Below are positions 33,972 to 45,120 of a DNA stretch of 64,000 nt, piece after piece (within the stretch, counting starts at the first letter, position 1; every line of letters begins with the position of its first letter). Location of the stretch: contig LATX02000089.1 in the NCBI GenBank assembly GCA_001466705.2, positions 620,001 through 684,000 on the forward strand. Direction: 5' to 3'. The stretch is from Moniliophthora roreri. Its lineage: Eukaryota; Basidiomycota; Agaricomycetes; Agaricales; Marasmiaceae. The notes under the pieces were generated by a model. That model was not told the origin of the DNA, made no database searches, and saw only the letters and a program-made list of their open reading frames with translations. A program made the translations under genes and the position numbers.

Positions 33972-34665
33972 TAAGGGNGGTGGCAGGATCAGAATTACCA
34001 GTCTGAGGAGGGGGGTCTGAACTTCATTAAAAATTTTTTGGACCTCACCTGAAATAGGCTTCCAACAGGCTCTAGATCCTCCAAGGTATTGTATTATGGT
34101 GTAGAATATGTTGTTTTGAGTGTCTGGAGACTGTTCCAATACCTCAAGGCAACATGAGGTCGATTAACAACTTGCCACGTGGGCCATCAGGGTCGGATGG
34201 CAAGTACAAGTCCATTTTCTGGCGTTGTAACTTTCTGGGCTAACAGATGATGAGAACAAGCGGCGGAACGAACCAAACAAAATGATCTATCAAGATCTAT
34301 CAGACCACAACTTTCCCACCCATCTATACCTTCCATAGGAAAAATTGGCAGAAGAAGACGAATCCTCGTAAACTACAGCTGCTTTGTTGCTGATGTCATG
34401 GCTGGGTTGCATAGAGGGCCACTGAAAGTGATGAGAAGGGTTTGAAGCACATTTTGGCAAAGGATAGCAGGAATTCAGGTGAGAGCCATGGTCATCTCCC
34501 GCAAGAAGACTCTAACCACTGCGAGCAGTGATGCTGACATTTCCCTTTTTGGAAATGCGTGGGAATAACATACCCAGTAAGGCAGGAAGGGGGGGTGGTA
34601 CTACCCCCTCTCAGCCTTAAAAATTTTCGACCTCGTACACTAATTAAGGTCTTGCCACCCCCTTG
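33972..34665. repeat. 0.7-kb repeat, copy 2
   Basis: 694 bp in the same orientation as copy 1. Its left end carries an N at 33978 and lacks the first C of the inverted repeat. It is followed directly by AGGTTATG, the partner of the 8 bp before copy 1. Confidence 0.85.
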
Positions 34666-34694
34666 AGGTTATGTGGGCAGAAACTTCGAGTGTC

Positions 34695-35124
34695 TCACAG
34701 AGAACCTAACTCAAGCGGCGTCAATACGAACATCTCTTCACGAGAGACTTCTCCCGCACTACTCGCCAAGAATAATTGACAGCGAACGCTGTACTTTGTA
34801 TACAGCATGGTTGCAAGGACGAAAAGAATGACGATAGAGTTAAAGTAAAATTTCGCTTGGGGGAAAGGTGATTTGCATTTGTTGAAGATGTGGATGCTCA
34901 GGATGAAGAGAAGAAGGTAGAGTCCTATGCCAATTTATATTATAGCGCGAGTTTGCGGAAGAGCAGATAACCTTGTAACGCACCGTAAAGAAAGAACTCC
35001 AGCTGTAATAGCATGGTGAGTGATACATCAGGATAAACCCACAGCAACTTACAGCAATCACTGTGAAAGGGCCTTTGACGATATACGTGGGTGATAGGAA
35101 ACCGCTATCTTTGGAGAGAGCCAT
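34695..35124 (-). CDS. Short multi-pass membrane protein, probably truncated
   Basis: Three exons (35124-35053, 35002-34972, 34924-34695) with introns of 50 and 47 bp give 110 aa in one frame. It begins MALSKDSGFLSPTYIVKGPF and has two strong hydrophobic segments (LYGALQGLYLLLFILSIHIF and FNSIVILFVLATMLYT). This pattern is the first part of a common Agaricomycete family of multi-pass membrane proteins of unknown function, which normally has five to seven helices. Here the frame ends only 30 bp before the composite hAT-like insertion. Either the insertion or an unrecognised downstream intron explains the short length. No missing helices were found in the unique DNA between the two repeats. Confidence 0.5.
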
Positions 35125-36044
35125 ATCAGATGTAGAGCTTGAACACAGACATTATAAGTGTCGTCCTTCATAAGACATACCGCTGAATGCGGAGGCTCGC
35201 CCGAATAATCTATCAATCCAAAACCTCTATGACAGTTAAACGCCCTGATCTACCCAGATGGCTCTTGACTAAGGGCTCTAATAGAAGGCTGACTGAATAC
35301 AATTGTACTGATATGATGAGGTAGGCCCGTCGCTCTGCACGTTCAGGATCCCCTGTAGGCTACGACAAGGTTGCTTGGCGCTGATTACGAATTATAACAA
35401 GCTAGAAGCAGAGATGGTGAGATTCAGTATGAACGCTCTCGTGTTGATGTCTCTGATGGTGTCCTGCATGGCCTAGTCCTTTTCGCTCAGTCGACTGCCG
35501 CTACACATTCCGCGTTTTAACATGTAAATCCCTCGGAGAAGGCAGTTCATGTGATTCTGCTCCCGTCCTTCGAGTTGGACTCCAGCTCACAGGGCATATG
35601 GTCCACTTGCATCCACAACTGAGTCGCAGGGGTGATGACTTGGTTCCGATAAATAATTTTGTATCTGGAGAAGAAGGCTGCAAGCATGTGCGAAACTGAA
35701 TTTCCCTGATTTCGCTCTCGGACCCATCGGAGTAGCTGCTTCCCATATTCGAAGTAGCTGCAGCGGAACTCAGTCTCCGGCCGTGCGTTTCTACACTGAA
35801 GTCGGGAAGAAGGCTCATGGGCGCCTATTTTGGCGGTGGAAGGTACTTGTAAAGTCTAAGCTGTCGAGCTGATACAGTAGAACTTCCATAACCTATGGTC
35901 TATCCAATCTATTCTTTAATACAGATATACAAAACGAAAGGGTGCTGTGTGGTGTTGTAAATGAATGATGCTAAAACGGGCCTGGGGAAAAATTCTATAT
36001 CATGCGAATAAATCCAGATGTGTATTGCCTGCCTCAGCGAGCAT
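35125..36044. other. Stretch with uncertain minus-strand coding fragments
   Basis: Two minus-strand pieces could be exons: 35818-35501 (begins MSLLPDFSVETHGRRLSSAA, Ser-rich, like a cytoplasmic tail) and about 35471-35405 (MQDTIRDINTRAFILNLTIS). They resemble the tail of a membrane protein of the same kind as the gene at 34.7-35.1 kb, but I could not join them. The rest shows nothing. Confidence 0.3.
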
Positions 36045-38051
36045 TCACTGCGAAGTTGGCCAATCCTGAGCCTGCATCGCTGGATTCCATGTACCACCTA
36101 CTTCAAGAGACTGTTGAACAACGCCTGAACAAGCTTGAGCAAACTCGTGAACAGTCCTATCTTCGCCGCTAGCACCCTCGGTACCAGTACCAGTCCAATT
36201 GGAAAGAGAATTATCGCTTGACCATCTACGATCCTCTGGAAAAGAAAACACCTGCTTCGGTACTTGCTCATATTCTTGAAGAGGGTAAGGATCGATAATT
36301 GTCCTTTTGACACCAACCCTGAGCGGCTGAGGAGCCACCAACAGCGGGATCTGCGGAGGAGCGAAACCAGTAGCAGAAGGATAATTAGGCTCAACTGGGT
36401 TTTGATGCATCACAACAGTCTGTGTATGTGTAGGGACGGGAGTCGTCGACGGGGAAAACGCCATCTCAAACGTTGTGGAGGGGATACTTAACTCCGTCGG
36501 CTGCGGATTGGAAATATGGATCGTAGGAGTAGAGGCTAAAGTAGACGAATGTCCGGACTGAGCCTGCTGATGATTCATGGCGAGAATTTGATGATGTGCA
36601 GGGACGTTCGAAGTAGATGAAAACCCCATCTGAACTGGCTGCTGATTCGTAACAGGAAAACGAGTAGCAGAATGAGACGTACAGGGATGACTGAGCTGAG
36701 CGAATTGCCGATTCGTAACAGGAATTTGGGGATGTATAGGTGTGGTAATCGAAGTAGACGGATACCAATTGCCAATCGGATGCGGGTTCGTAACGGGAGT
36801 CAAATATCTTGTCGATTGAGGGTCGGTCTGATTCTGTTGCACCATATCCTCAGGCCCAAACCCAGTAGCGAGAATCGCTTCAAGTTCGGCTCGGCTCGGA
36901 CATCGCTCGAACTCTGTATCCTTGGGTACTGCCCCTTTTGAAGCTGTAGTAGGAAGATGAGCCTGTATCGCTTCGCCCGAGATGTTTTGTAGAATCTGAT
37001 TTTGAGCCTGCCCAGTCCCCTCAGCCGCGTACTCAGGCCCGAGTCCAATTGCTAGACAATCGTCAAGCTCAGCTCGACTTGATGTTCGGTAAATATCCTG
37101 CCCTGCAAACTCATGAGCAGGGTCGGAATCAATAGCCATGTGGGTTTCGAGATCAGCTCGACTTGGAGATCGCCGATTCTGCTGTGTACGCTTAGGCGCA
37201 GCCTCGCTTCTAATTGGAAGAGACGCATCAGGATGAGCCATATTCCAGAATTGTGAAGAATTCCGTGTTGGGAGGTCAATGGTGGTTCGACGGCGATTCA
37301 TCGAGGAGGAGGAAGGAGTTGGGTTATGGTATAGGTGCGCCGATGAGCGGGAACGGGTGTTTCTCGTAGGTCCCCTAGGTTCCGATCTAGCATTGAGAGT
37401 CGATACACGTTGACTGTGCTGGAGAGAAGTTTGATTAACGGTTGGTGCCGATTGTGAATGAGGAAGCCGAGGTGGATGCTGTGGAAGCTGCGCGCGTGTA
37501 TACGCAGGAGGAGGATAGACCAATGCTTCATTCTCTTGCCTCGAGCGCGAATCAGCAAGTGTGGACAGCGAGACAGGCGTCGTCGAATAAGTGTGCGGCA
37601 TAGCGGATGTCGGAGGTGGTAATGCGTCATGCGTCATGTTCACATCCGGCCGTTGTTCGCTAGCAATGCTCGCGCTGGAATCTGAGAAAGAGATGGATTG
37701 GCTAGGTAGATTATCTTGTATAGTTTGATTTCCATGCGAGGATGAGGAAGATGGATCATAGAAACGAAAATCTGTGACGCGAAAGGACGAGACCGAAGTC
37801 TGTGGTTTGACCGGCTCCTGAGGCGGATAGACTCGAGTACTCTCTGATGATGGGATTTGCGAGGCGGCGGAAAGAGGAGGATCGGCTTTGGCTGCACTAG
37901 AAAATGCCTCACGAAGTTGACGTCTCCAATTGTTTCGCAGTTCAGATGACGAGCTGGCGGGTACTGCCTGTGAGGACGTAGAGGTGTTTTGCGACGAGCT
38001 CGACTTTTCCGCCTCCCGCCATCTCTCTAGCTCTATTTCCAAGTTCCGCAT
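36045..38051 (-). CDS. Paralogue of the HMG-box gene's C-terminal half, no HMG box
   Basis: One uninterrupted 668-codon frame. It starts MRNLEIELERWREAEKSSSS, matching the ADLERELERWEEQERG segment downstream of the HMG box in the gene at 57.2-60.3 kb. It ends LRVGVKRTIIDPYPLQEYEQ, matching FRVGVVRTSTDPYLFREYDQ, and both finish with a GxxWxP motif. In between is low-complexity Ser/Pro/Gln sequence, a shared HxYNPT...RRR block, three copies of a SRAELE(x)nG(F/L)GPE-like motif and repeats around PVTNxQxxQ. No HMG box or other DNA-binding domain was found upstream to 38.5 kb. If expressed, it would carry only the presumed regulatory tail, perhaps a competitor or cofactor. It could also be a 5'-truncated gene copy kept open by chance, although 668 codons without a stop argues for selection. 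Confidence 0.65.
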   Translation of the reverse strand: MRNLEIELERWREAEKSSSSQNTSTSSQAVPASSSSELRNNWRRQLREAFSSAAKADPPLSAASQIPSSESTRVYPPQEPVKPQTSVSSFRVTDFRFYDPSSSSSHGNQTIQDNLPSQSISFSDSSASIASEQRPDVNMTHDALPPPTSAMPHTYSTTPVSLSTLADSRSRQENEALVYPPPAYTRAQLPQHPPRLPHSQSAPTVNQTSLQHSQRVSTLNARSEPRGPTRNTRSRSSAHLYHNPTPSSSSMNRRRTTIDLPTRNSSQFWNMAHPDASLPIRSEAAPKRTQQNRRSPSRADLETHMAIDSDPAHEFAGQDIYRTSSRAELDDCLAIGLGPEYAAEGTGQAQNQILQNISGEAIQAHLPTTASKGAVPKDTEFERCPSRAELEAILATGFGPEDMVQQNQTDPQSTRYLTPVTNPHPIGNWYPSTSITTPIHPQIPVTNRQFAQLSHPCTSHSATRFPVTNQQPVQMGFSSTSNVPAHHQILAMNHQQAQSGHSSTLASTPTIHISNPQPTELSIPSTTFEMAFSPSTTPVPTHTQTVVMHQNPVEPNYPSATGFAPPQIPLLVAPQPLRVGVKRTIIDPYPLQEYEQVPKQVFSFPEDRRWSSDNSLSNWTGTGTEGASGEDRTVHEFAQACSGVVQQSLEVGGTWNPAMQAQDWPTSQ

Positions 38052-39527
38052 ACTCCCCCCCCCCTAGCTATAGCTGGAGTTCTGCCGTGAAGTGATTGGC
38101 GACGACTAGGCAGAAGGCGATTTTGAGATATGGCTTGAATTGGCTCGAAGCTGATATTTCGTCGCCTCGCCCAGAGTTTCCTTCCCGATACAGTCCAGAA
38201 TGAGCAAGTGATGAGCACCTCGAATAAAGAAGATGACGGCGAAAGGAAAAGTATATCGTGAGAAAAGATTTCCAAACGAACCCGTTCCATTCGGTCCGAG
38301 AACGCCGAACTTGTTCCTTTCTTGTTGACCACGATGTAATGCATGGTGACTCGCAATCCATAGGCACTTCCGAGGCTGCGAGGATCAAAGACCCTTGTGC
38401 GCATCATTGTATATCTCACACCTCGGCTATCCTCTGCTTCCGTCCAAAGCACCAACAGATTCCCGCACGTTCAAGTGAGTTCAATCTTTCCCTTGCCCAT
38501 TTGATAGCTGCATCGAGGTAAGAGACGATATTTTCCTCACCTCAGAGTCCATAAAGGTAAATGTCAATAGTTGAAAGTAGGAGTGAATTCAGAATGTTAG
38601 GATAAGAGGAACGGGAATCGCATGCTTCTACCCTTTATTCGACGACGACAGGCGGTGAGTTGCTAGACATCTCGAGAGTATGCCTCTCGCCAGAAGTTAT
38701 GACTCACTGGATCTTTCTCAGTTGGTTTCATCAGTTTGTCCGGGGTGTCCAAACACAAAAAGAAGATATCGGCAGATCTATGCTTTCCCTAATCAGCCTG
38801 TCAGCGACGTTTTCCTCGAAAACACCTTCGCCCCACAATCTTAATCTCTGCCGTTGCATGGACTTTGCCTCTGATTTCCACTCTGATTCGCCTTGGCCGC
38901 AATAATCTGACGATCGTTCAGCATTCAAGGTCACGAATTCGCAGAATACGCCAGTCTGAAGAGCGTAGTATTGGATGTTCGTTATGCAAACTTAGAGCTA
39001 CTCCTTTGGCCTATGATCCTAGGTCAGTGTTTCTCTGTCCTATGTATGTTATCCCCTGATTTCTATTTTCAGCTATTAGATGTGCCTTAACCGAATGGAA
39101 TGATCGGTGAAACTGAATCGAGAGTCACTGCTATATGCTTTATAGCGAGGAGCTCGCATCTTCACTCACTACTTCCTTGTCATCAGCCATGCTCCTGATA
39201 TTTCTCGTTACAGCTCGCTGTTTCTCGTCGGATACATCAGAATAATTGATTCCGAAGCAATTATATTCCATAAGCTAATGTGAATGTGCTCGCTTACGGT
39301 TTCGTATCCAGCTGTCCGCTGAGACGCCTATCTCACAATACCAATATAGCTCAAGTTCTCAGCGGTTTGCTAGACCTAGTGGGAAGTGGGTGTCCCGTAC
39401 TCTTTTACCATGATCCCTTATCAAACGTTCCCACTAGATCTCTATTTACCTGTAGTCAGAACCATGTCCAGACATCCTGAAGTAACACACCCGAGGATAC
39501 GGCTTTCGGTTGTCAGGAATACCAGAC
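38052..39527. other. Stretch without a supported gene
   Basis: Lies between the HMG-tail paralogue and the KDZ transposon. A minus-strand frame at 38455-38033 (MVLWTEAEDSRGVRYTMMRT) overlaps the start of the paralogue and might be an upstream exon or part of another gene, but has no recognisable domain. A tract of C residues at 38051-38065 lies directly upstream of the paralogue's ATG. Confidence 0.4.
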
Positions 39528-39583
39528 CGGGGGATCAATCCTCAGTAAATATTTAGTGGAAGATTTTCACTAGACATTGATCC
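39528..39583 (+). repeat. Left terminal inverted repeat of the KDZ element
   Basis: Begins CGGGGGATCAATCCTCAG and pairs with the reverse complement of 50559-50615 with roughly ten mismatches or indels by eye. Confidence 0.85.
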
Positions 39584-39712
39584 AACACAATCTTGGAAGT
39601 CAATCTAGCAATCCATACTTAGTGCTAAGTAATCCTATACAATCCAACTTTGTTGCACTGTGATCCTGATCAATCTGAATGAATGATCCATCTGCAGATT
39701 ATTCTCTTAAGT

Positions 39713-40282
39713 AGTAATCCTGGATTGATCCTGTGATCCATCTCTTTCCCATATGGACTGAGGACAGTGCTACACATATTCAATCCTGGATTAATCCTGT
39801 GATCCATCCCTATCCCATACAGACTGAGGACAGTGCTACATGTATTCAATCCCGGATTGATCCTGTGATCCATCTCTATCCCATGCAGACTAGGACAGTG
39901 CTATGCATATTCAATCTTGGATTGATCCTGCAATCCATCCCTATCCCATACAGACTGAGGACAGTGCTATGCATATTCAATCCTGGATTGATCCTGCAAT
40001 CCATCCCTATCCCATACAGACTGAGGACAGGCTATGCATATTCAATCCTGGATTAATCCTGCAATCCATCCCTATCCCATACAGACTGAGGAAAGTGCTG
40101 CACATATTCAATGCTGGATTGATCCTGCAATCCATCCCTATCCCATACAGACTGAGGAAAGTGCTGCACATATCCAATCCTGGATTGATCCTGCAATCCA
40201 TCCCAATCCCACACAGACTGAGGAAAGTGATATGCATATTCAACCCTGGATTAATCCTGCAATCTATCCCAATCCTATCTCA
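39713..40282. repeat. 66-bp subterminal minisatellite (about 8.5 copies)
   Basis: Unit starts recur at 39781, 39847, 39912, 39978, 40043, 40109, 40175 and 40241, a 66-bp period with two 65-bp variants. The core is CAATCCTGGATTGATCCTG plus CATCCCTATCCCATACAGAC. Because 66 is a multiple of three, several frames stay open over the array. These are by-products, not genes. GGATT/AATCC motifs like those in the unit also pepper the opposite end (50230-50560), as expected for subterminal transposase binding sites. Confidence 0.9.
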
Positions 40283-40441
40283 ATCCCATTTGAACTCTGA
40301 AATCTGAACTTATAAAAATACCAGAATCCAGTTCAGCACCACACAAGTTTTTTATGGATAGAAATGCAATAAACAGAAACCATTATATATAAGTATGAAA
40401 ATTACAGACACACAATTAGACTATAGTGATCAAGTGCATAC

Positions 40442-43400
40442 TTAGTCTATGACTTCTTCATTCTGTAAATCCTCCTGAACATAGTTGTCCAAGTCTAGCC
40501 AAGATTCCTTATCATCATCCATGTCCTCAGCATCTATGCCCTCATTATCCATGCTGTCCTGCATCTGTTGATTGACAATTTTGCTCTTTTGAGACTTCTC
40601 CTTTTGTTCTGCAAGCTTCTTCCTTGTTTCATCATGCTTCAACCAGTGCCCAATGACATCATTCTTCAGAGTTTGATACATAGCTGCTTGCTTGTGTGCA
40701 TAGGCAGCATATCCAGGTTCCTGATCAGAATCTGAAGTCTGTGCTATGTCTAGCCAGATGTCATGCATCTTCTGATGAAATTGGCATATACGAGTGAATT
40801 CAGCTTCAAGGATCTCAATCTCCTCCTTGTACTGATCTAGACAAGCATGGTCACAGAACCACTTGACCCAGTTCACTAAAAAAGCAAGATTCAGACTCAT
40901 AAGCAAAATAGTAAGAAATATACATACCTTAGCCTCCAAACTCCTTCATTTTCTTCAGTGAAATCTACCTGAGTAGATGTATTCCAGTACCAGGGATCTG
41001 GTTTTGATTCACCAATTATGCGTTGATGACTGCGGTTGCGAGCCCAGAGTTGATTATCTCTGAGTTCTTGGTATTGTGGTGTTGAAATGTCCATGCCAAG
41101 AGCTATTAAAGCTTCTCATGTACAGTTGTATAGCCACATAGCAGACCTTGCTCCATTCATCTGAGTCTTCAGCAGGCTCTGTGAATGGGTGTGATGCCAT
41201 TGACCAGTTGCATCAACCTTTTTTACAACTGTAATGTGGTTATAGGTCAAAATACGGCATCAAACCTCCTCTAAAAGGTCATTTGCTTGGCCCTCCCAGA
41301 GGTTATGCTCAATCTGAGCTGGAAGCTGCATGTTGCATGCAACCCGTTTGGTTTCATCAAAATAACTTGGGAGAATGACTGGTGCTAATTCAGATTTCTC
41401 TGCATTAGTCCTTGTCTCCTCCTCAAGTAGAGGTACAACAAGAGGGAAAAAGCCAGACATTGATTCTGTAAATGAAGCTGCTTGCTGGGAATATTTGCGT
41501 TGAGCATTACTCAGTTGCTGTTCTTGTGACTTTGAGATGTTCTTCTTTGACAATAGGTAAAGGAGTTTGTGACTAGCATGATTTTAGAAAGTAAAACAGA
41601 CTGAAAGTGACATATTAGCAAAAACATTACCTGTTCCAACTCTTGCAGTATAAAGATCCACTGCATTCTTGTCACTCTTATCAGGCAGTGGCTTAGCATA
41701 AAGCTGTTCCCATTCTTGCAACACATTTGAAGGGAAAAGCCCAGAAAATTCTTCAAAATGAGGCTGTAACTCCTCAATTGCCAACTTGGTTTGAGCCCAT
41801 TGGCATGACAACATACTGCCTACCATAGTAAAAGGATCAAATTGTCTTCAGATCTCAATAAATATATTACTTACCAAGTTTCTGAACCTTACAGAAGTTC
41901 CAGAATCCATGAAAATCATCCAGTGTGTCATGACAGTGTCCATCGTTCATGTGTCGTGTACTTCCACCAGTCAGTTTCTCTGCACTCCATGGAGTCTCAA
42001 CCAGCTCTCCATTAGTACGGCCCACATGACGTGTGTACTCAAAATGATAACATGCTTTGCACATGTGGTCATGGCCTTCAATATGCAGCTGAGGGATACA
42101 ACCCCGTGCCTTGGTTAGCAATGTGATGATGTCTTGATTACTGAAATGGGTATGCCACTGTTTCAGCCGATCAGAAAGGTGCACTTTAAAGATGCACCAG
42201 AGATCATAGCTGATGTGGACCTGTTCCAAGCCCTCTCTACCCAACAGACCATAGTAGAGCATCCAATCACCAAGACAGAACCTATGAACTTGATGAGAAC
42301 ATAAGATATACAATATTAAAAAAAAACACCTACATTTCCCCCTTAGGCATATCAACAATCCCATTGGGAAGGAAGAGGCCATGACGAGTGCAAATTGCAC
42401 CAACAATGCCTGTAATAACAGCATTCTTGAATTTGAGAATGTTCTGCATCCATACTGCCTTCAATCGTGAGCATGTCAGAGGCTTACAAATAACAATAAG
42501 TAAACACAACATATTAAGAAGAGGAGAATCACATTAGCTTCCCCAGTGTTATCTCTGATATACTCTTGGAATTGATGGCGTGAACTGAGATAGGCAGATC
42601 CATTATTAAGTGCAACATCATCAGGGTCTTCCTGCTTCCTGAGGCGTTGAGCACTATGGCAACCATCAACTGCAATGAAGAGAGTATATATGCTCGAGTG
42701 AAAATCAGTATCAGAAGTGTTATGACAAGATGAATACTTACTTTTTCTCAAGTGGAGTATTCTGAATCTCCAATATATCAATATTAAATCGTGGTTCTGG
42801 ACAGGCTGGGCAGTATACTGCAGTGTGGCCCTCAGGTCTATGGGGTACATATTTATCAATGTCATGTGATTGGCCAGCCCTGCGTTTGCCTGCCAGATGG
42901 CGATGTATCCATGCTATATGAAGAAAGGGCTGATATAGGTTCTGTAAAAATGTATAAGGAATAGATCTCACTTAGAAAAGATAATGAAACTGACTGGAGC
43001 ATTCTGTGGCAATAATGGATTTGTCTTGCATTGAAGTGCATCATAGTAGTCAAATGCTGCCTTCTTGCTTGTGAGAGTATGAAGGTGGAAGTCATCAAGA
43101 AGCTCGAAACTAAAGACAGTTTCAACTCTCTTGATAGTGGCTGGAAAGAGACACAGATCCAGAAGTTGATCAAAATCATCTGGGTGTTCTGAGCAGAGGC
43201 AGAAGTTGACAAGAATATCAACTATGCCATTGACATGAACAAGTGTGAGCCATTTGAAAGTTTTCTTTGAGTTTGGACATGAATCACCACCATGTCCTAG
43301 ATACAGACATACACCCATATCAGCCAAAGAGGAACTCTCAAAGTACTTTCCATTCCATCCTTCAACACAGTGGAATGGTGCTCCATGATGTCATGAAACC

Positions 43401-43987
43401 ATGCATGAGGAGCAACGCACACCCCAAATCCAGCATTCTTTGCATTGAACAAGGCGATATAGGCCTGAGCCACATGGACACAGCTCAGTAACTTGAGAGT
43501 CATAATGCTGGTTGAGATATGCACACTGGATTCGAGGCATATGATCCCTCAGTGCTGCCATTAGCACACTCATTCCCTGAATAGAAATCAAAATGAGATA
43601 CAAGGAGAAGAGGCAGAGAGTACACAGAACCTAATAACGGTTTCTCTTCTTCTGTGGTAAAGATGGTAGCTGTTCCATTTCAGGCTGTAGTGGAGATTCA
43701 CTGTGATCACCAATAATGTCTGAAGGTGGTATGGGCAGAGCACTTGAGCTAGATGATGGTATATCTGCAAGGTGAACAATCCTCTTCTTTGAAGGTGAAA
43801 GTGTTGTATATTCCACCTCCAAACTGTCAGTATCCTTTGTGTAGTGTGTCACCTTCATCTTCTCTTCCTTGACAGGAGTATTCAGCTTCTCATTATCCTC
43901 TGCCTGCTTCTTGCTCCTTGCCCTTGTATCCTCTTTTTGAACCTGTGCTGCAGTTGGAGCTTTGACTTTGAAACCTTTTGGAGGCAT
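40442..43987 (-). CDS. KDZ transposase with CxC2 cysteine cluster (contains a nonsense codon)
   Basis: Exons run from MPPKGFKVKAPTAAQVQKED (43987) to the stop at 40442. The CxC2 cluster spans LVQCKECWIWGVRCSSCMVS to GVCLYLGHGGDSCPN (about 43500-43260). The KDZ domain follows: TLVHVNGIVDILVNFCLC, PATIKRVETVFSFELLDDFH, TAVYCPACPEP, YTLFIAVDGCHSAQRLRKQE, ISYDLWCIFKVHLSDRLKQW, CIPQLHIEGHDHMCKACYHF, YTRHVGRTNGELVETPWSAE and HDTLDDFHGFWNF. A coiled C-terminal region contains KEEIEILEAEFTRI and GYAAYAHKQAAMYQ. At least seven introns interrupt it, e.g. near 43010-42960 and 42750-42720. A TGA at about 43387 replaces an expected Arg between SSCMVS and HHGAPFHC, so full-length protein is unlikely without read-through. 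It would cut and rejoin DNA at the element's inverted repeats. Confidence 0.85.
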
Positions 43988-44889
43988 TGAAGAGACTGTT
44001 GGGATAGATGGTTAACAAGAGCAGGTATAGTGGTGGGGTGGAATCATTCAATAAGAAGCGAAAAGCCTGTTTATGTGCATGCTGCCAATGTGCTGTACAC
44101 ATGATGTGAGCAACACATAGGCATGAGGCAGACATGTGAAATACACTCTCCGGATATTAAAAGCATGCCAAACCCATGTGAAATCCACTGCACTATAAAT
44201 AAATCTGTGACAGCTGACAAGGCCAATGATACAGGAAGGCAAGAAAATGTGGCATTGACATGAGTGTTAGTCTGAAACCTCTTGATCATGACTCAACTTC
44301 CCTCTTCCTCTCAAACTACAGAATATACTCAGAAGAAACTTAAAATCATTTGAAATATTATAAAACAAACACAAAGATAAGACAAAGCAAGCATAGCAAA
44401 TATTAGTCAGCAATAAACTTCTGAATAGACCGATCCATACAGTGTATGCCCTGAGCAATGAGAAATAAGGAATGACAAGAATGTATGTTGTTGGAAGCTA
44501 GAGGTAATTTCGGTATCAAATTGGGTGAATAGCAATGTTATAGGATAAATTGATGAGATAGTTACTTGCCTGATTGCTCTTTCACATTTCCTCTCACGTT
44601 CTCTCTGCCCTCTCCTGTTGCTCTCATGTTCCTGGTCCCTATCGCATGGTAAAGTACAGATTGTTGAAAGGTGGAACTCTGCCAGTGCCAAGACCTATTA
44701 CACCACACTGGATAAAGGGCCATGGTTATCCTGAGGCGTGATGAGAGCAAGAAGGTAAAAAACTCACCTAACAGTACCGGCTGGTATAGGTATTAACCCG
44801 ACTCGATTCCACACTGCAGCTGAACGTTGATCAGTGATGAGTTCACTGTGGGAGATAATGATCACACATTGGATCACACACTGTTGGGC

Positions 44890-45120
44890 ATGGGAGGCAG
44901 CCACGAGGCTTCTTTGTTCTCTCTCTTGACCATCATGACCATTGCTAATGGACTATTTCTTCTAGTCAGACAATGCAGGTATGTTTAACATTACTTCTGA
45001 TTATTTCCTTTTGAAAAGTTTTCTTTCTACTCTAGGCCAGTATTTTTGCTACATACGTGTTTCTCAAGTTTCAGTAGTGGACCAGCAGCAATCATTACCA
45101 GGACTCTTGTGCCAGTTGAA
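44890..45120 (+). CDS. Possible small spliced membrane-protein gene inside the KDZ element
   Basis: ATG 44890 opens GGSHEASLFSLLTIMTIANG, then FLLVRQC, and splices at 44979-45035 (GT...TAG) to PVFLLHTCFSSFSSGPAAII, remaining open to another GTACGT donor near 45121. Further exons were not found. It is hydrophobic with no recognised domain. It might be a fragment of a captured gene or chance. Confidence 0.2.

Larger units (their letters stand above)
32518..34665. mobile_element. Composite hAT-like insertion: two 0.7-kb elements flanking host-like DNA
   Basis: Two nearly identical direct repeats (32518-33223 and about 33972-34665) enclose 748 bp. The outer ends are inverted: left CAAGGGGGTGGCA, right TGCCACCCCCTTG. 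The whole unit is flanked by the identical 8-bp sequence AGGTTATG (32510-32517 and 34666-34673), while the inner junctions show no such pair. An 8-bp duplication around the outer ends only implies that the unit inserted as one piece. hAT elements make 8-bp duplications. No transposase is encoded. Confidence 0.72.

Noticed and set aside
37000..38000. Several 75-110 aa minus-strand frames inside the HMG-tail paralogue
   Set aside because: Frame shadows of the 668-codon ORF caused by its biased composition.
39733..40307. Overlapping 78-134 aa open frames on both strands with a 22-residue repeat
   Set aside because: They are created by the 66-bp minisatellite, whose unit is a multiple of three. 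No start context, splice pattern or domain supports a gene.
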